DNA from: Neofusicoccum parvum | Taxonomy: Eukaryota; Ascomycota; Dothideomycetes; Botryosphaeriales; Botryosphaeriaceae | DNA: 64,000 nucleotides | Direction of reading: 5' to 3' | Assembly: GCA_020912385.1 (NCBI GenBank) | Contig: CP087223.1 | Span: 620,001 to 684,000 of the forward strand | In this document: positions 52,942 through 64,000 of the stretch, one piece after another | How positions within the stretch are numbered: position 1 is the first letter of the stretch | Layout of the letters: each line of letters opens with the position of its first letter | Position numbers and translations under genes: made by a program | Notes under the pieces: model-generated | Told to the model about the DNA's origin: nothing | The model's input: only the letters and a program-made list of their open reading frames with translations | The model's database searches: none

Positions 52942-53359
52942 TTAGCTATTTTCCCTCCACTTCTCATACCAAAATGCTAAAACTGCGGCGATCTTGGTTG
53001 TATTTTCAGCCGGTCCTTTTACAGCACGGAGAAGCTCTCGAACTTCATCTACTACATCCCTAATATAGAAAGCTCTTCGGATTTTGGAGTAATTCTGATG
53101 GACAATCACCTCCGTTATCTGTTAGTTATTGGATAGTATATTAGCTTAGTCATTCATTCTGAGACGTCTTGGGGATCAAGACCACAAGCGCCTCAGCAAC
53201 CAAGCAATCAGGCCATTCATTCATCGCTTCCGACCGATCAAGCGCGAATTCCATCAAATTCATAAAACCTACACAAAAGAAGGGTATCCCTAAAGGTTTT
53301 TCAAACCTTTGATCCTTGGAATCCAGCATTCCGAGAGTTTCGCCGACCGACAGAATCAT
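52942..53359 (-). CDS. Small hypothetical protein, splice junction unresolved
   Basis: An ATG-initiated frame (53359 to about 53150, LGIPFFCVGFMNLMEFALDR) is followed by a second protein-like frame (53118-52942, KIRRAFYIRDVVDEVRELL, ending KWRENS). The acceptor TAACTAACAG at about 53119 is good. No canonical donor keeps phase; the best in-phase choices are GTGGTC, GTCTTG or GTTGCT. The product would be ~115-125 aa, helical. Function unknown. Confidence 0.4.
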
Positions 53360-53682
53360 TTACGCCAAGATATTGCTAGAGATTCGTGCTTACATCATAG
53401 TGTATTGAAAGATAAGTCAGTGGTACTATATCCTACGCTATACTATAATAAAACACTAGTGTGGCATAGCTTCTAGAAGTGTCCGTAGGCAGCCACGTGC
53501 CCCTTGCACGGATGCCTGGCGCCGCCTATCATCCCACCTGCTTTGGCTGCGCTACCCCGCCTCTCTTAGCAGCCCACCTTCTTCGCAGCCCACCATCAGC
53601 TCACTCATCAATTAACCACTCCCAATCTCAGTCCTTGCGAGCATACTCCTCCCCTAACTACGATCGTCTCATTATCGTGTAA

Positions 53683-56091
53683 ATGCGTCTCTTAAAGCTT
53701 AGCGACGATGGTCAGCTCAGCCTGATCGAGCGAAGTGGGGATAGCGTTCCTAAATATGCCGTCCTTTCGCATACGTGGGGACCAGAAGGGGAAGAGGTTA
53801 CTTACGAGGACCTAATAACCGGAGCCGGCAAACACAAACCAGGCTACAACAAGATCCGGTTCTGCGGAAACCAGGCCAAGATTAATGGTCTACAATTCTT
53901 CTGGATAGACACCTGTTGCATTGATAAGCGAAGTAGCGCCGAGCTTTCAACGGCCATCAACTCTATGTTTCGCTGGTACCACGACGCCACTCGGTGCTAC
54001 GTATATCTCTCAGATGTTCCCGACCCTCAAGATCCTGCGTCCGTGGTAGAATCAGCTTTTCCGAACAGCTGATGGTTTAAGCGGGGCTGGACGCTTCAAG
54101 AACTTGTAGCGCCATCATTAGTTCAGTTCTTTTCTCGGCACAGCGAGTATCTAGGAAGTAAGAAGTCACGAGAACAACAAATTCATCAAATAACCGGCAT
54201 TGCGGTCGAAGCTCTTCAAGGGAACGAGCTGTCTCACTTCAGCAAGGACGAAAAACTGTCATGGGCAGCAAAACGTCAGACAACAGTTGAAGAGGATACG
54301 GCGTACTGCCTTTTAGGCATTTTCGACATCCAAATGCCGCTTATCTACGGGGAGGGACGGCAAAAAGCATTAGATCGGCTTTAGAGAAAGATACGAAAGT
54401 CTCTAGGGGCACCTACAGTCTTGGACCAAGCAGTATGGATCGTCCCATTCGAGAGGAACCCGCGCTTTACCGGTCGTAAACGCCAGCTTGCTCAGCTAGA
54501 AGGCATACTATCCGCCAAGGACTACACCGCAAAGACTACTGTCGTAGGACTCGGCGGCGTTGGGAAGACACAACTTACGCTCGAGTTTCTCTTCCAAACA
54601 AAAGCTAAGCAATCGGATTGTTCCATTATATGGATACCAGCTACCAACAACGAAAGTCTGCATTAAGGATACCTCGACGCGGCGGAGCAACTCAGCATAC
54701 CTGGATGGGAGGATGACAAAGAGGATGTGAAAAGACTATTGCAGAGGCACCTGAGTAAAGAAAGCACAGGCCGGTGGCTGCTAGTGTTCGACAACGCGGA
54801 TGACATCGATATGTGGATCGCCAAGGTCAGCTCTGGGCTGCAGGCTGGGCAAGGACCACGACCTTTGATCGACTACCTCCCGAAGAGCAAGCAAGGAGCT
54901 ATTCTATTCACAACGCGCGATAGGAGGCTCGTAGTTAAGCTTGCGCAACAGAATGTTGTAGAGGTTCCAGAAATGGGAGAAGACGCTGCAGCTCAATTGT
55001 TAGAGAAGTGCCTAGTCGATCCGACGCTCGTCGAAAGCCGGCAGGACACAAGCGCCCTACTTTCACGGCTCACTTACCTCCCCCTAGCCATTGTCCAGGC
55101 AGCAGCGTACATCAACGAAAACGGAATATCGATTACGGACTATCTGTCACTCCTAGTAGACCAGGAGGAGGAAGTCATCGATCTGCTCAGTGAGGAATTC
55201 GAAGACGACAGGAGATATCGAGATGTGAAGAATCCAGTAGCCACGACTTGGCTCATTTCCTTCGAGAAGATCCGGCAGTATAATCCGCTTGCAGCCGAAT
55301 ACCTAGCGTTTATAGCCTGCGTAGAGCCAAAGGACATACCATAGTCTCTTCTTCCGCCAGGACCGACGCGAAAGAAGGAGATAGAGGCCATCGGGACACT
55401 TAGTGCTTACTCCTTCACTACTAGACGGCCGACAGATATGGCCCTCGATCTCCATCGTCTGGTACATCTGGTGACTCGCAAATGGCTCCGCAAGGAAAAG
55501 CAGCTCAGCCAATCGATGGAGAAGGCTATTATACGACTAGAGGATGTTTTCCCGAATGATAGCCATGAGAATAGGATTCTCTGGAGGACTTATCTGACGC
55601 ACGTTCATTACGTGTTAGAGTCTGATCTCGTCGACAAAAATGGAAAAACTAGGATGGACCTTATGTGGCGATATGCAATGTGTCTTTACCAGGACGGCCG
55701 ATGGGATGAGGCGGAGATTCTAATCACACAAGTTCTCGATATGGAAAAGAGAGTGCTGGGAGCGGATCATCCTAATACGCTGACCAGCATGGGAAACCTG
55801 GCATCGACGTACCGGAATCAAGGCCGGTGGGAGGCAGTAGAAGAGCTAGAAGTGCAAGTGATGGAAATGAGCAAGAAGAAGCTGGGAGCTGATCATCCTG
55901 ACACGCTGACCAGCATGGCAAACCTGGCATTAACGTGGAAAGGTCAAGGAAGAATTATAAAAGCTATAAGCCTTATGAGCGAATGTGTGCAACGTCAGCA
56001 ACGTGTTCTAGGAGTTAATCATCCCCACCTTATCTCTTCTTCTAGAGTGCTAGCTGAATGGGAAGCGGAAAAAGTAGAGTTGGCAGCTTAG
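53683..56091 (+). pseudogene. HET / NB-ARC / TPR NLR-like gene with four nonsense codons
   Basis: One reading frame runs 803 codons without a frameshift but has four in-frame stops: TGA 54070, TAG 54382, TAA 54664, TAG 55342. Domains in order: HET (KYAVLSHTWG, FFWIDTCCIDKRSSAE, WTLQELVAPS, YCLLGIFDI), NB-ARC with P-loop (VVGLGGVGKTQLTLEF), later NB-ARC motifs (GRWLLVFDNADD, ILFTTRDRR, LTYLPLAIVQAAAYI), then three kinesin-light-chain-type TPRs (GADHPNTLTSMGNLASTYRN). NLRs of this type trigger heterokaryon incompatibility or non-self responses. Every stop is explained by one C-to-T change in a CAA, CAG or CGA codon. Confidence 0.92.
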
Positions 56092-56761
56092 CTTCAAGAG
56101 TAGCTGAGAAGGGAGAGTAGTTAGTAACCGTAAATTGAGCCTCAATACAAATATCAGAGTCGGTCGACTTCGTTAGCAAGTAGCGAGTAGTGTCTGCTCG
56201 TTTACATTGAGGCTTGCATTTCTACAGCGCGTTGGTATCGGTTAGATATGCCGTTAATCAAGACATCGATGTTAGTGCTGTGGAGAAGAAATCCTATCGG
56301 CGCAATACTGCTGCACTCTGCAGAAAACAGGCGAGAGACAGCTATACTCGGACAATTTCTTAAATAGAATAAGCGTTAGATGCTAAGTAGTAGCCGTAGA
56401 GTATCTTTTAATGAAGCTATGCAAATATTAAAGTGTGTGCAGATTTTAGATCGCTACGACCTGGAAGTACCTCGCATTTGGTTCGGCACATAGGTATGTT
56501 CGGCACGTAGGGGGGGAGATTAAGGGCTTGTATATTATTATGAAACTCCCAAGCACGGATGACAGCGTAGCTAGACGGTGTACTTCTGTATGAGAAGGAG
56601 GCAGCCATTCTCTTTACTTGAGCCCAATAAAACCCACAGTATTTGTAGCGAATCAGATCATTGTATGCTAGTCCATCTAGAGTTAGTGCGAGAGGAGGCC
56701 TTATCTGGCACCTCCCCTACCCTCCTCTCCACACTATGCCAAGAATCTTACTACTTTACGC
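56092..56761. other. Intergenic stretch between NLR and phospholipase
   Basis: Only short frames; nothing recognised. Confidence 0.4.
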
Positions 56762-59700
56762 CTAATCTGAATTTCCCCTGACCCGAGGTCTCTTACCACG
56801 GTCGAACTCGCTCAAGTGCACGCCTCTTCTCTTTTGGCTTGCAGAACCGGCGCAGTTCGAGCACTTCAACAAGCCTGGGCAGCCGTGCTGCGGATTTCCA
56901 AAGTCCGAGTCAAGCATCTGGCTGGCAACAAGACTTTCCATGCTGCGTGGAAAGCCACTGAGCTTCATCGAAGTATCCTCTTCCATCCTCATACTTATCG
57001 TAACTATATCTACGGGGTGTCTCACGTAAAAAGCGACGCTCTTGTTATATCGGTGGCAGCATCCGCAAATGTCATCTAGGTCATCGAAGTGTGCAATGTA
57101 GCCAGACTCTATCATGAAATCAATAGGTCCAGGTGAGAGCTTTCGTAGGCATTTCACTATCTCCGAGGCGTCCCCTCGACAGCGGATCGAGCCTTGGCAG
57201 CGATAGAACCCGTTCTCGAACTGGGGAACGTCCGACAGTTCAAAGAAGAACGAAGACACCAGTAGCATAAGGAGGGCCTTCCGTCGAGCCGGCGGCATTT
57301 GCTTATTAGTCCGGACGCTCTCTCTCAGTTCTTCCATGTGGATGGTATCATCGAGCGGGTATGGCGCGTTTAACGCAACATTGAAGCGGAAGTGCTTCTC
57401 CCGTTCCTGCGCATCGAGACGATTCATCAGCGCTCTCGAGTCCTTCTCCCCCTCGGTGGATCTCAATAGATATCTGATGGACCTTGGGATGAAGCCGTCT
57501 AGGATGGCGTTACGATACTGCGCGGTTTTCCCCGGGTCGTCCTGGGTCCCAGTCCCGAGGGAGATGACGACGTCGATCGTAGCGTCGGGCCAGATATGGC
57601 GACTCTCTTCCTGAAGCAAACCAGCTGGATTGTTCGCGCCCAGCCCCCCATCTTGGAAGAATCCGAGATGAGAGACGGATGCCGGGCGGAAATAGAGCGG
57701 TGCCGCCGTGGTCGCCCGGGCCCTGCAGGCTGGTTAGCAGCGCATTACAAGGGTTTGGGGAAGTTCACTCACGCTTCCCACACACGCGCCTCATCTGAGG
57801 GATCTACCGGCCTGAAACTCTTATATCCTACCTCTAATCAGCAAGTAGAAGCATGTTTTAAGACTCTACACAGGATGCTTTCTAGACGTTTAGCAGGATC
57901 GAGGGCAGGGAAACCAGGGATGAGAAATCTTTCGAGACCTACCGCACTGGGGTTCACGCGTGTCGGATGCGTTGTAGTTTGCGAAGAGGAAGACGGACGT
58001 GTCAGCGATGGAAGTGGCGGTGACCGCCAGCTTCACACCTGATCTTGGCGAGTTCACGCCGTCGAAGAGGCGCCGGTCGGGGCCGAAGCTGTCCTGCAGA
58101 TAGCCTTCGAGCATTTGCCAGTCGTACATACTATCTCGGACCAGGCCATTGAGAAGCCCGCGGATCCTCCACAATAGCCTCCCGGACTTATTGGCGAAGA
58201 AGCACTTGACCGTGCGATTGAATACCTCTGTGCACTTTCCCGGGTCCCATCGGTAGAGGAACATTCCGAGCACGATCAGTCCACCTACTCGCGTTAGCGG
58301 GGAGCATGGAGCCGTTCAAGATCACCCACCAGAGCTTGTACCGAGGACCAGATCGAAGAAGTCCTGAACAGGACAGTTCGGGCCGAGACCTTCCTGCAGG
58401 AGGTTGATCACCTCGAGGGGTATAACACCTCTCGCACCGCCGCCGTCGATCCCCAGCAAACGTATGCCGGCAGACGGTGGCTTCAGTCTGACCGTTAGCG
58501 TGCCGTTCGGGCCGCAGAACATACATTCCGAGATTTCAAACTGACGTTCGGTACCGATGGAGCCTCTTCCAAATATCTGAACGCAATTTTCGCAGAGGGA
58601 GTGACCGCAGCTCAGAACGTGCTCGGGGCTGCGTGTAAGACAGCAGAGACATGTGCGATTGTTTCTCAAGGTATTCCAACCGATGCCTTTGCTTTTGGCT
58701 GCGGCTAGGTGGACTTCCGAGGAAGATTTCCCAGCTTCGACGTACGTGAACAGCTGGCAGAAACGTTCGTATACGTATTGGAGTTGACTGTGAGAGAGAT
58801 AATCTACGTCGTAAGTCTTAGAGAAAGCGTCAAAGCATGCTTTCTTGTACAATTTGTGGAAGATGAGGTTCGGCTCAAATACTACAGTCGAAAGGTCAGT
58901 TAAATCTACGGGCAAAGGCAAGGGAAAGCGCTTACGGTGAGACTTGGGCGGATAGGCATCCATCAGTAGAGCAGATGCTATATGCGAGGCCGCCTCTTCG
59001 TACGGAATACGCTCCCCTGCCGCGGACAGGAAGCTCGTGAGATGGCCGGGAAGATTTGACGACAGAGGGTGGTACTTGCGTGCTACGCTTATGTAGTCGA
59101 ACGGCTTTGAGGAGGTTTCAGTAGCAAATTTTAGAGTAGCTCGATATAAAGCGCGTAAGTGGCTTGCGGAGAAGGCCCACCGTTCATAACGCCGTACGGC
59201 TATGGCATCATCGACTCGGTTGAGAATCTCCATCTTCAGTGGTCCATACCGCGCTTCTAGTGAGACGGTCTTGTCCGCGTAGACCAATGAAAACGAGGCG
59301 AAAATGTCGGCTACTTCCGTTCTTTCCGTCTGGTCTATCGCGACTGCCAGCTCATCGTAGGCTTCTCGGTCTGAAGTAACCACGAGGAGCTGGGGGCGTA
59401 TCAAGGTCGGGATGTTCTCGAGTGCGCTCTTTCCGTGAGACGCCCAGCGTTGCACGAGGAGTGAGAAATGGTGGACCTCTATAAACCGATCGACGAACAG
59501 GCAGACTACGCTGCAGAGCGGTAAGACCACTCTAGAAAATATATTGTCAATCGCGTCTTGCGCGTTGGAGTGCGGCCATGCGATTGGATAAGTATTTTCA
59601 TCATGGCAAGATTGGCGTGCGAGTTCCGGTCCGGGGGAGGCGTATAGAGTACCGTCTGCTATTGCGAGAGGGTTTTCCGAGCGTCCAGAGTCGTTGTCAA

Positions 59701-59983
59701 TCCGCACGCGGAGCATGCAGTCCTCTTTCACCCTCGTGAAGTTATTCTGACGGAACATCTCTCGCAGAGCGGCGTCCTTCTCTCGCTTTCCGATGAAACT
59801 TACCAGAGAAGGAAGTTGACGTGCTGGCGTGTCCAAGTCTCCCATGATCCGAGAGAACTGTCCTGTGTCAACCACGCCTGACTTGGTCATTCTCAACCAC
59901 GAGGAATGCGGGCAGTGCTTCATCTTGGAATTCAGCAAGGCTTTGGTTTCAAGAAGAACGAGTCTCTCGGATCCGCTGCACAT
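56762..59983 (-). CDS. Patatin-like phospholipase with N-terminal Cys-rich finger
   Basis: Five exons were inferred: 59983-58936, 58881-58330, 58284-57943, 57833-57773 and 57722-56762. Phase is kept at every junction; the product is 987 aa. The 54-nt intron at 58935-58882 is in frame, so an unspliced reading stays open, but its TAACTGAC branch supports it. A RING-like cluster (CLCCLTRSPEHVLSCGHSLC...CMFC) precedes the patatin core. The core has the oxyanion loop GIDGGGARG, nucleophile elbow GTSSGG (split by an intron after SSG) and catalytic Asp motif QDGGLGANNP. All catalytic elements are kept. Such enzymes hydrolyse lipid acyl chains. The first ~400 residues are unassigned. PLP genes are recurrent Starship cargo and sit near NLR genes, as here. 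Confidence 0.88.
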
Positions 59984-60223
59984 TTATATTCACATCAGAC
60001 TGGAGAGCATGAAAAGAGTCTGCTCTATTAAAAGCGAGTCCGCTTTGGTAGATCACCTGTACTATGACTCTACTGTCATAGGCGACCTATTAGATCCAAA
60101 CTAGATAGCTCTCAGGATAGTAACATGCCCTCTCCCTTTTATGCCCGACCTTTCCCTTCGTCTCTTTCATACCCGCCGCGCCTCTAATCCTTATTGTCCT
60201 CTCCCTTTCACTAGCACTCAGAA

Positions 60224-60691
60224 TCAATTTTCTCGGGCTGGAGGTGGGTAGATAGTAACGTTCTGTTGAACTCTAGCCGCATCCTGTAACTGGGCAAAAG
60301 TCAGTCACGCTTCTGCTATCGGCTGGCTCGCACTTACTTGTCCCACGATCTCGTTTTCCATATGCCCGAATTCAACAAGCCACGGAGTGTATTCGGGTTG
60401 CTGAGCGATCCAAGCATCCACCTCGTGGATCACCCATCTACCGTCGGCCCACAGATTTGGATGGTTGAATCGTATGGTTGCCAGTTTGCCCTTCACGGCA
60501 GAGAATCCTCTGTTGCTCAAGCACTTGTGTATGATCAGACGAGAGCACGATTCATGAATCGCCCCTCTTGTGGTGAAAAAGAGCAGAACGATCTCTTCTG
60601 CGTTGGTCCACTGGCTCATTTTGTAGGTGACAAATAGTGATGTGTTGAATGTTGTGGTGCGGTCTCCAAGTGCACCTGGTTGTGTCACCAT
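60224..60691 (-). CDS. Small helix-turn-helix/SANT-like protein
   Basis: Two exons: 60691-60338 and 60289-60224. The intron has a GTAAGT donor, a TGACTGAC branch and a GCCCAG acceptor. The product is 139 aa from ATG 60691; ATG 60619 (MSQWTNAEEIVLLFF) would give a shorter form and has a good context. The core reads SQWTNAEEIVLLFFTTRG, GFSAVKGKLATIRF and NPNLWADGRWVIHEVDAW-like spacing, typical of a small fungal HTH family with Trp-anchored helices. DNA binding is inferred. It lies 240 bp from the phospholipase start, both on the minus strand. Confidence 0.55.
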
Positions 60692-61957
60692 CTACATATA
60701 TCAACTTCACGGCGAAGATGCGGCACAGTCGCAATGCAGACGCTTCTTAGAGAGCAAGGTATTTCCACTGTAGCGGATTCTTGCTGTAGTATCCTCAGGA
60801 CTGTCTCTTGTGCGGCGTAGCAGTTCTCTCGGAAGAAAACAAAAAATTGGTATGCCGAGCCGATGGCGCAAAATCGATCACGCCTCGAGCACTTCACGGC
60901 AGTGAAGAAGCGCGTGCCGGTCGGACTTATTCCTGAATAGATCTAGTAGGGGACATCTTTCATGGCGGTTCGTAGCCCGATTCGACTTGACAATCTCGGT
61001 GGCCTGGAACCTTCAGCTCTTCAGCTCGCAAGGCCGACGCCATGATACCATGCAGAAATAGTAACTAGGCCACCCATTTGACAAGGCGGCGAATCACTTT
61101 CACCAAGCGGGAACAATGCGATTGCTCATAAAGTGGCAGAGACCATGTCGCGACAAGATATCACATTGGTGCCTGGCGGTAGTTGCGCTAACGGCGAGCA
61201 TGTGGGCCGTCTCCCGCGCGCTTAATTAAACCTATTGGCCTAGCTATAGTCGGCGGAGATAGGTCCGCCGGCGTTGGCGGCACGGCATCTTACTCGTAAG
61301 CGATATGATCGTCGTCAGCGCGGCCCATCCACCACGTCAACTTATGGCATGACCTCCTCAACAACACCTGGCCGCAGCCGCCACACGCTCGGAGCATGGC
61401 TGCACGGTCCTACGATTGGGCGGCTTGGGCGACGAAGCTTGCTACGCCGCACTAACCACCGTCGGAAGCTACTGCGCGGCCCTTACATACATCGATGCCG
61501 AGGCGCCACGGCCAATAGCGCGTATCTATGCCTTGGTCGCGTAGAACCATCCTTAATTCCGATTGGGACTATGGACTTCAGCCAAAGGCGAGTGATAAGC
61601 GAGGCAGCACTCCTACCCGGTATCCTGAGGGTGACTGCGCGGCACTGCGCTGGGATCCGATTGGCCGTTCTCACTCCTGTGATGGTTAACGTATGCGGAC
61701 CATCTTTAATTAGCAAGGCTGTATCATAGCTCACCGTGCCGCATCTTTAAATGGACCGACATGCTAGAACGGCGGTAAGACTTGCGACTTTTGACCTTTG
61801 CTATCTACTGTGCCTCACTGATATCTATATAGTATCACCGTGGAGCGCCGCGCACGGCCAGGCTACCAATCGTACAATTGATACACTACGCCGTAACCGA
61901 GTGGTTTGAAGAGCAGCCGACGCTTGTAAATTAGAATCATATCGGAAATACCGCAAT
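60692..61957. other. Intergenic stretch with decayed frames
   Basis: A 151-codon plus-strand frame (61274-61729) is Arg-rich with no structure. Another frame of the same DNA looks slightly protein-like around 61430-61540, so a dead gene may be present, but I cannot identify it. Confidence 0.35.
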
Positions 61958-62436
61958 ATGTCGCCCTCAGCATCGGCCGCACCGTTGTGGACGCCAAAGG
62001 AGGAGCTCGATCTGCTGACACTGCGCAACATGCACCCAGACAACTCCTGGTCAGAGCTAGCAAAGCGGTTCAACGAGGGTCGAGAGACTCTTCGCTGTAG
62101 GACAGCTACCTCTATAAGGAAAAAATGGAAGGCTTTGAAGGACAAGAGGCATTTGGTTTCTGAGCCGACAAGCCCTCCTCAGACTGCCGTAAGAACTTCG
62201 CTTTGATCCAAGCCTTTCCGGCACACGCTAAAGGGGACACCTAGGCATTTCCAAACTACACTCAATCTGACATGCTTCCTTGGTGTGCTGATATCGCGGT
62301 CTGGCTGAACGCGTTGCCTGACCCTTCAGGTGTTAGTTGGTACTCGGGAGATTGCTTCTGGTATGGATGGTCAGACGTAGAAGAATGGATGCAGCAAGCC
62401 TACGGCGGCGAACATGTCGTTGAGCTCAAGGGATAA
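61958..62436 (+). CDS. MYB/SANT-like mini protein (paralogue of 46337 gene)
   Basis: Two exons: 61958-62188 and 62245-62436. The intron has a GTAAGA donor, a CGCTAAAGG branch and a CACCTAG acceptor. The product is 140 aa. The N-terminal domain reads LWTPKEELDLLTLRNMHPDN, SWSELAKRFNEG and TATSIRKKWKALKD, a trihelix/MYB fold. Exon 2 encodes a Trp-rich acidic module (WCADIAVWLNALPDP, DCFWYGWSDVEEWMQQAYG). The second exon is strongly protein-like, which supports the splice. Probably a DNA-binding regulator with a protein-interaction tail. Confidence 0.65.
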
Positions 62437-63222
62437 AGCTTGGAGTGGCTACGGTTCACGTTACTTCATATTCGCCCGATTCTCCAGTGGATACAATCGT
62501 ACGTACTTTGACACACTACACAAATCGCATTGTTCCTTATGGAGTGTGTCTGAGAGAGACCTAACTTCTCTATACTCGTGTTAACTCGGCGTATTTGAAT
62601 GGAATGAACAAGGTCACTTCCACAGTATCTTTGATCCAACGTAAACCAACGAAAGTAAGCGTATGGATGCGAGATCCGGTTGTTATAGTTGAGGCGCCGG
62701 CGAAAGAGGCGGAAGCGTGGTATAACTGCTACTGGTGTAACTTTTCAGGCTCGCTTTCTTGTTATCAATCTCTTGGATCCTAGCGACCTCAGTGTTGGGC
62801 GGCATGGCGCGGAGCTCAGGACCCGTGATATATAGAAAGTTGCGAAGCTTGATGCTCATTCCGTCTCAAAGATTTCGCTTATTCGTCCGACTAGTATCCC
62901 TAGTTCAGTGTAGATGCGCTGGAACTTCGTAGGCTAATGCATCAAGAGCGTGTTTCTTTGACGTAAGTCGAAATTTCGCGAGACTATATTATTACGGTCA
63001 GGGTCGCCGAAGGCGTGCCTGAAGACTCGTAGGAGGTCACCGTAATCACATTTAGTGTTGGCGGGGGGTATATTAACGTGGCCTTTGTTACCATCATAGC
63101 CGTACACCTTTGGATATGCGTCGCAGTCGCGGGACACAATACAATAGATGAAAGAAGAGGGACGATGTCCCGGTAGGTTTGTAATTATACTAAATCAGAC
63201 GTAGATAGCGCCGCTACCGAGA
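62437..63222. other. Intergenic stretch, nothing recognised
   Basis: Short frames only; no transposon ends or RNA genes seen. Confidence 0.4.
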
Positions 63223-63258
63223 AGGAGGAGGAGGAGGAGGAGGAGGAGGAGGAGGAGG
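63223..63258. repeat. (GGA)n microsatellite
   Basis: About twelve tandem GGA/GAG triplets. Confidence 0.9.
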
Positions 63259-63535
63259 TAAGGACGGAGTTAGTAAATAGCTTCGATAGGTTAACCATGT
63301 TTGATCTTTAGTTTAATTCGTCACCATGTACGCATCCAGGTTACATAGTACTAAGAATAGGAGCTTCTAATAAAGCCACAGCGAGGCGGCCGATTGCGTT
63401 CTCCCCTACAAGCGCGCGCGTCCTAAATTAGAACTTTGGTAGAAGCCCGAATTCTCAAGAATATAAATATTCGTTCTGCATACAGATATTTGATAAACAG
63501 CATTAAAAGCTGAAACCTCCTCCGAAAAGAGGAAC

Positions 63536-64000
63536 ATGACTTCTAAGCCTATAGGCCCTTCCACGTTGGCTTTCCCCGTCGACCACGTGTCAAAGTCGAC
63601 AGTGCAGGGCATTGCATACCCTACGTCTAGGTCCTCAGCGCACAACTCTCAGCTCTGCTTAGAGCCGGAAAGACTTCCGAGCGGAAGTCATGACCTATCT
63701 TTACTACCGCTCCGGCTCTGCAAGAGCGGCGACCTGAATCCTTCCCCCAACGCCACGGATGGCTACATCTACGAGCTCAAGATAAAACATGACAATCCAT
63801 ACTACAGCTATCGGCCAATCTACTCTCTTGGCCGCAGCGCTGATTTGGTAATGGCCTTTTCCCGTGTCAGCCCAGCTCGACAGCCGCTGCCAGTCAAGAA
63901 AACGCTGGTACCACATGGTTTCAACCCACGGAAAGATCTTGTGCAAGTCTGCCACCCTAAGATAGTAAGAGTGATGGAAGCCTTCTACTATGGTAATTCA
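63536..64000 (+). CDS. Protein kinase-like gene, 3' partial
   Basis: The frame opens at ATG 63536 and is still open at the window edge (155 codons visible). The last 80 residues read as a kinase N-lobe: IYSLGRSADLVMAF as the glycine-loop region, LPVKKTLVPHG with the VAxK lysine, and HPKIVRVMEAFYYGN as the helix C to strand 4/5 region. Residues 1-75 are polar leader sequence. The catalytic loop lies beyond the window, so subfamily and activity are unknown. Kinase-like genes therefore stand at both ends of the window. Confidence 0.55.
   Translation, partial: MTSKPIGPSTLAFPVDHVSKSTVQGIAYPTSRSSAHNSQLCLEPERLPSGSHDLSLLPLRLCKSGDLNPSPNATDGYIYELKIKHDNPYYSYRPIYSLGRSADLVMAFSRVSPARQPLPVKKTLVPHGFNPRKDLVQVCHPKIVRVMEAFYYGNS

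Noticed and set aside
53683..56091. Reading the NLR as several small separate genes between the stops
   Set aside because: All segments share one frame and one continuous HET/NB-ARC/TPR architecture, so nonsense mutation explains them better.
61274..61729. 151-codon Arg-rich frame
   Set aside because: Composition follows local GC skew; a competing frame looks equally weak, so at best a dead gene.

Overview
The window reads as nuclear DNA of a filamentous ascomycete (Pezizomycotina). Genes carry short introns of about 45-110 nt with GTRNGT-like donors and CTNAC/CTAAY branch sites, and many products belong to fungal families: FunK1 kinase, HET-domain NLR, OCH1-type glycosyltransferase, ferric reductase and a Tad-like LINE. 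The class cannot be told from the sequence. Most genes are short, lineage-restricted-looking and widely spaced, and transposon debris lies between them, so this is an accessory, repeat-rich compartment.

Layout. 1-2.1 kb: FunK1 kinase cut by the left edge. 2.1-5 kb: solo LTR and a MITE. 5.5-8.2 kb: a minus-strand gene split by a 5'-truncated LINE. 8.8-24.7 kb: a membrane protein, a five-exon Est1-domain protein, several small unknown genes and a multi-RING protein. 24.8-31 kb: a second minus-strand gene split by a full-length two-ORF LINE. 31.4-37.8 kb: a JmjC plus Ulp1-like protein, a coiled-coil protein and an F-box-like protein. 37.9-38.8 kb: a truncated copy of the same LINE with a solo LTR nested in it. 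39-40 kb: OCH1-like glycosyltransferase. 41-62.4 kb: ferric reductase, two MADS-like mini-proteins, several MYB/SANT-like mini-proteins, a GPI-type protein, coiled-coil proteins, a second RING paralogue, a long disordered protein, a nonsense-riddled HET/NB-ARC/TPR NLR and a patatin-like phospholipase. 63.5 kb to the end: the start of a protein kinase gene.

How the genes fit together. Ferric reductase, patatin-like phospholipase, NLR and small MYB/SANT regulators together resemble cargo of Starship giant transposons. No tyrosine-recombinase (DUF3435) captain or element border is visible, so this is an inference. Many other products look nuclear or regulatory (JmjC/Ulp1, Est1-like, RING, MADS, MYB). 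Target-site duplications resolve four retroelement insertions, and TIRs with a TA duplication resolve one MITE. Two LINE insertions broke host genes.

Exon boundaries were worked out by hand from splice signals and reading-frame continuity. Where a junction could not be resolved, the entry says so.
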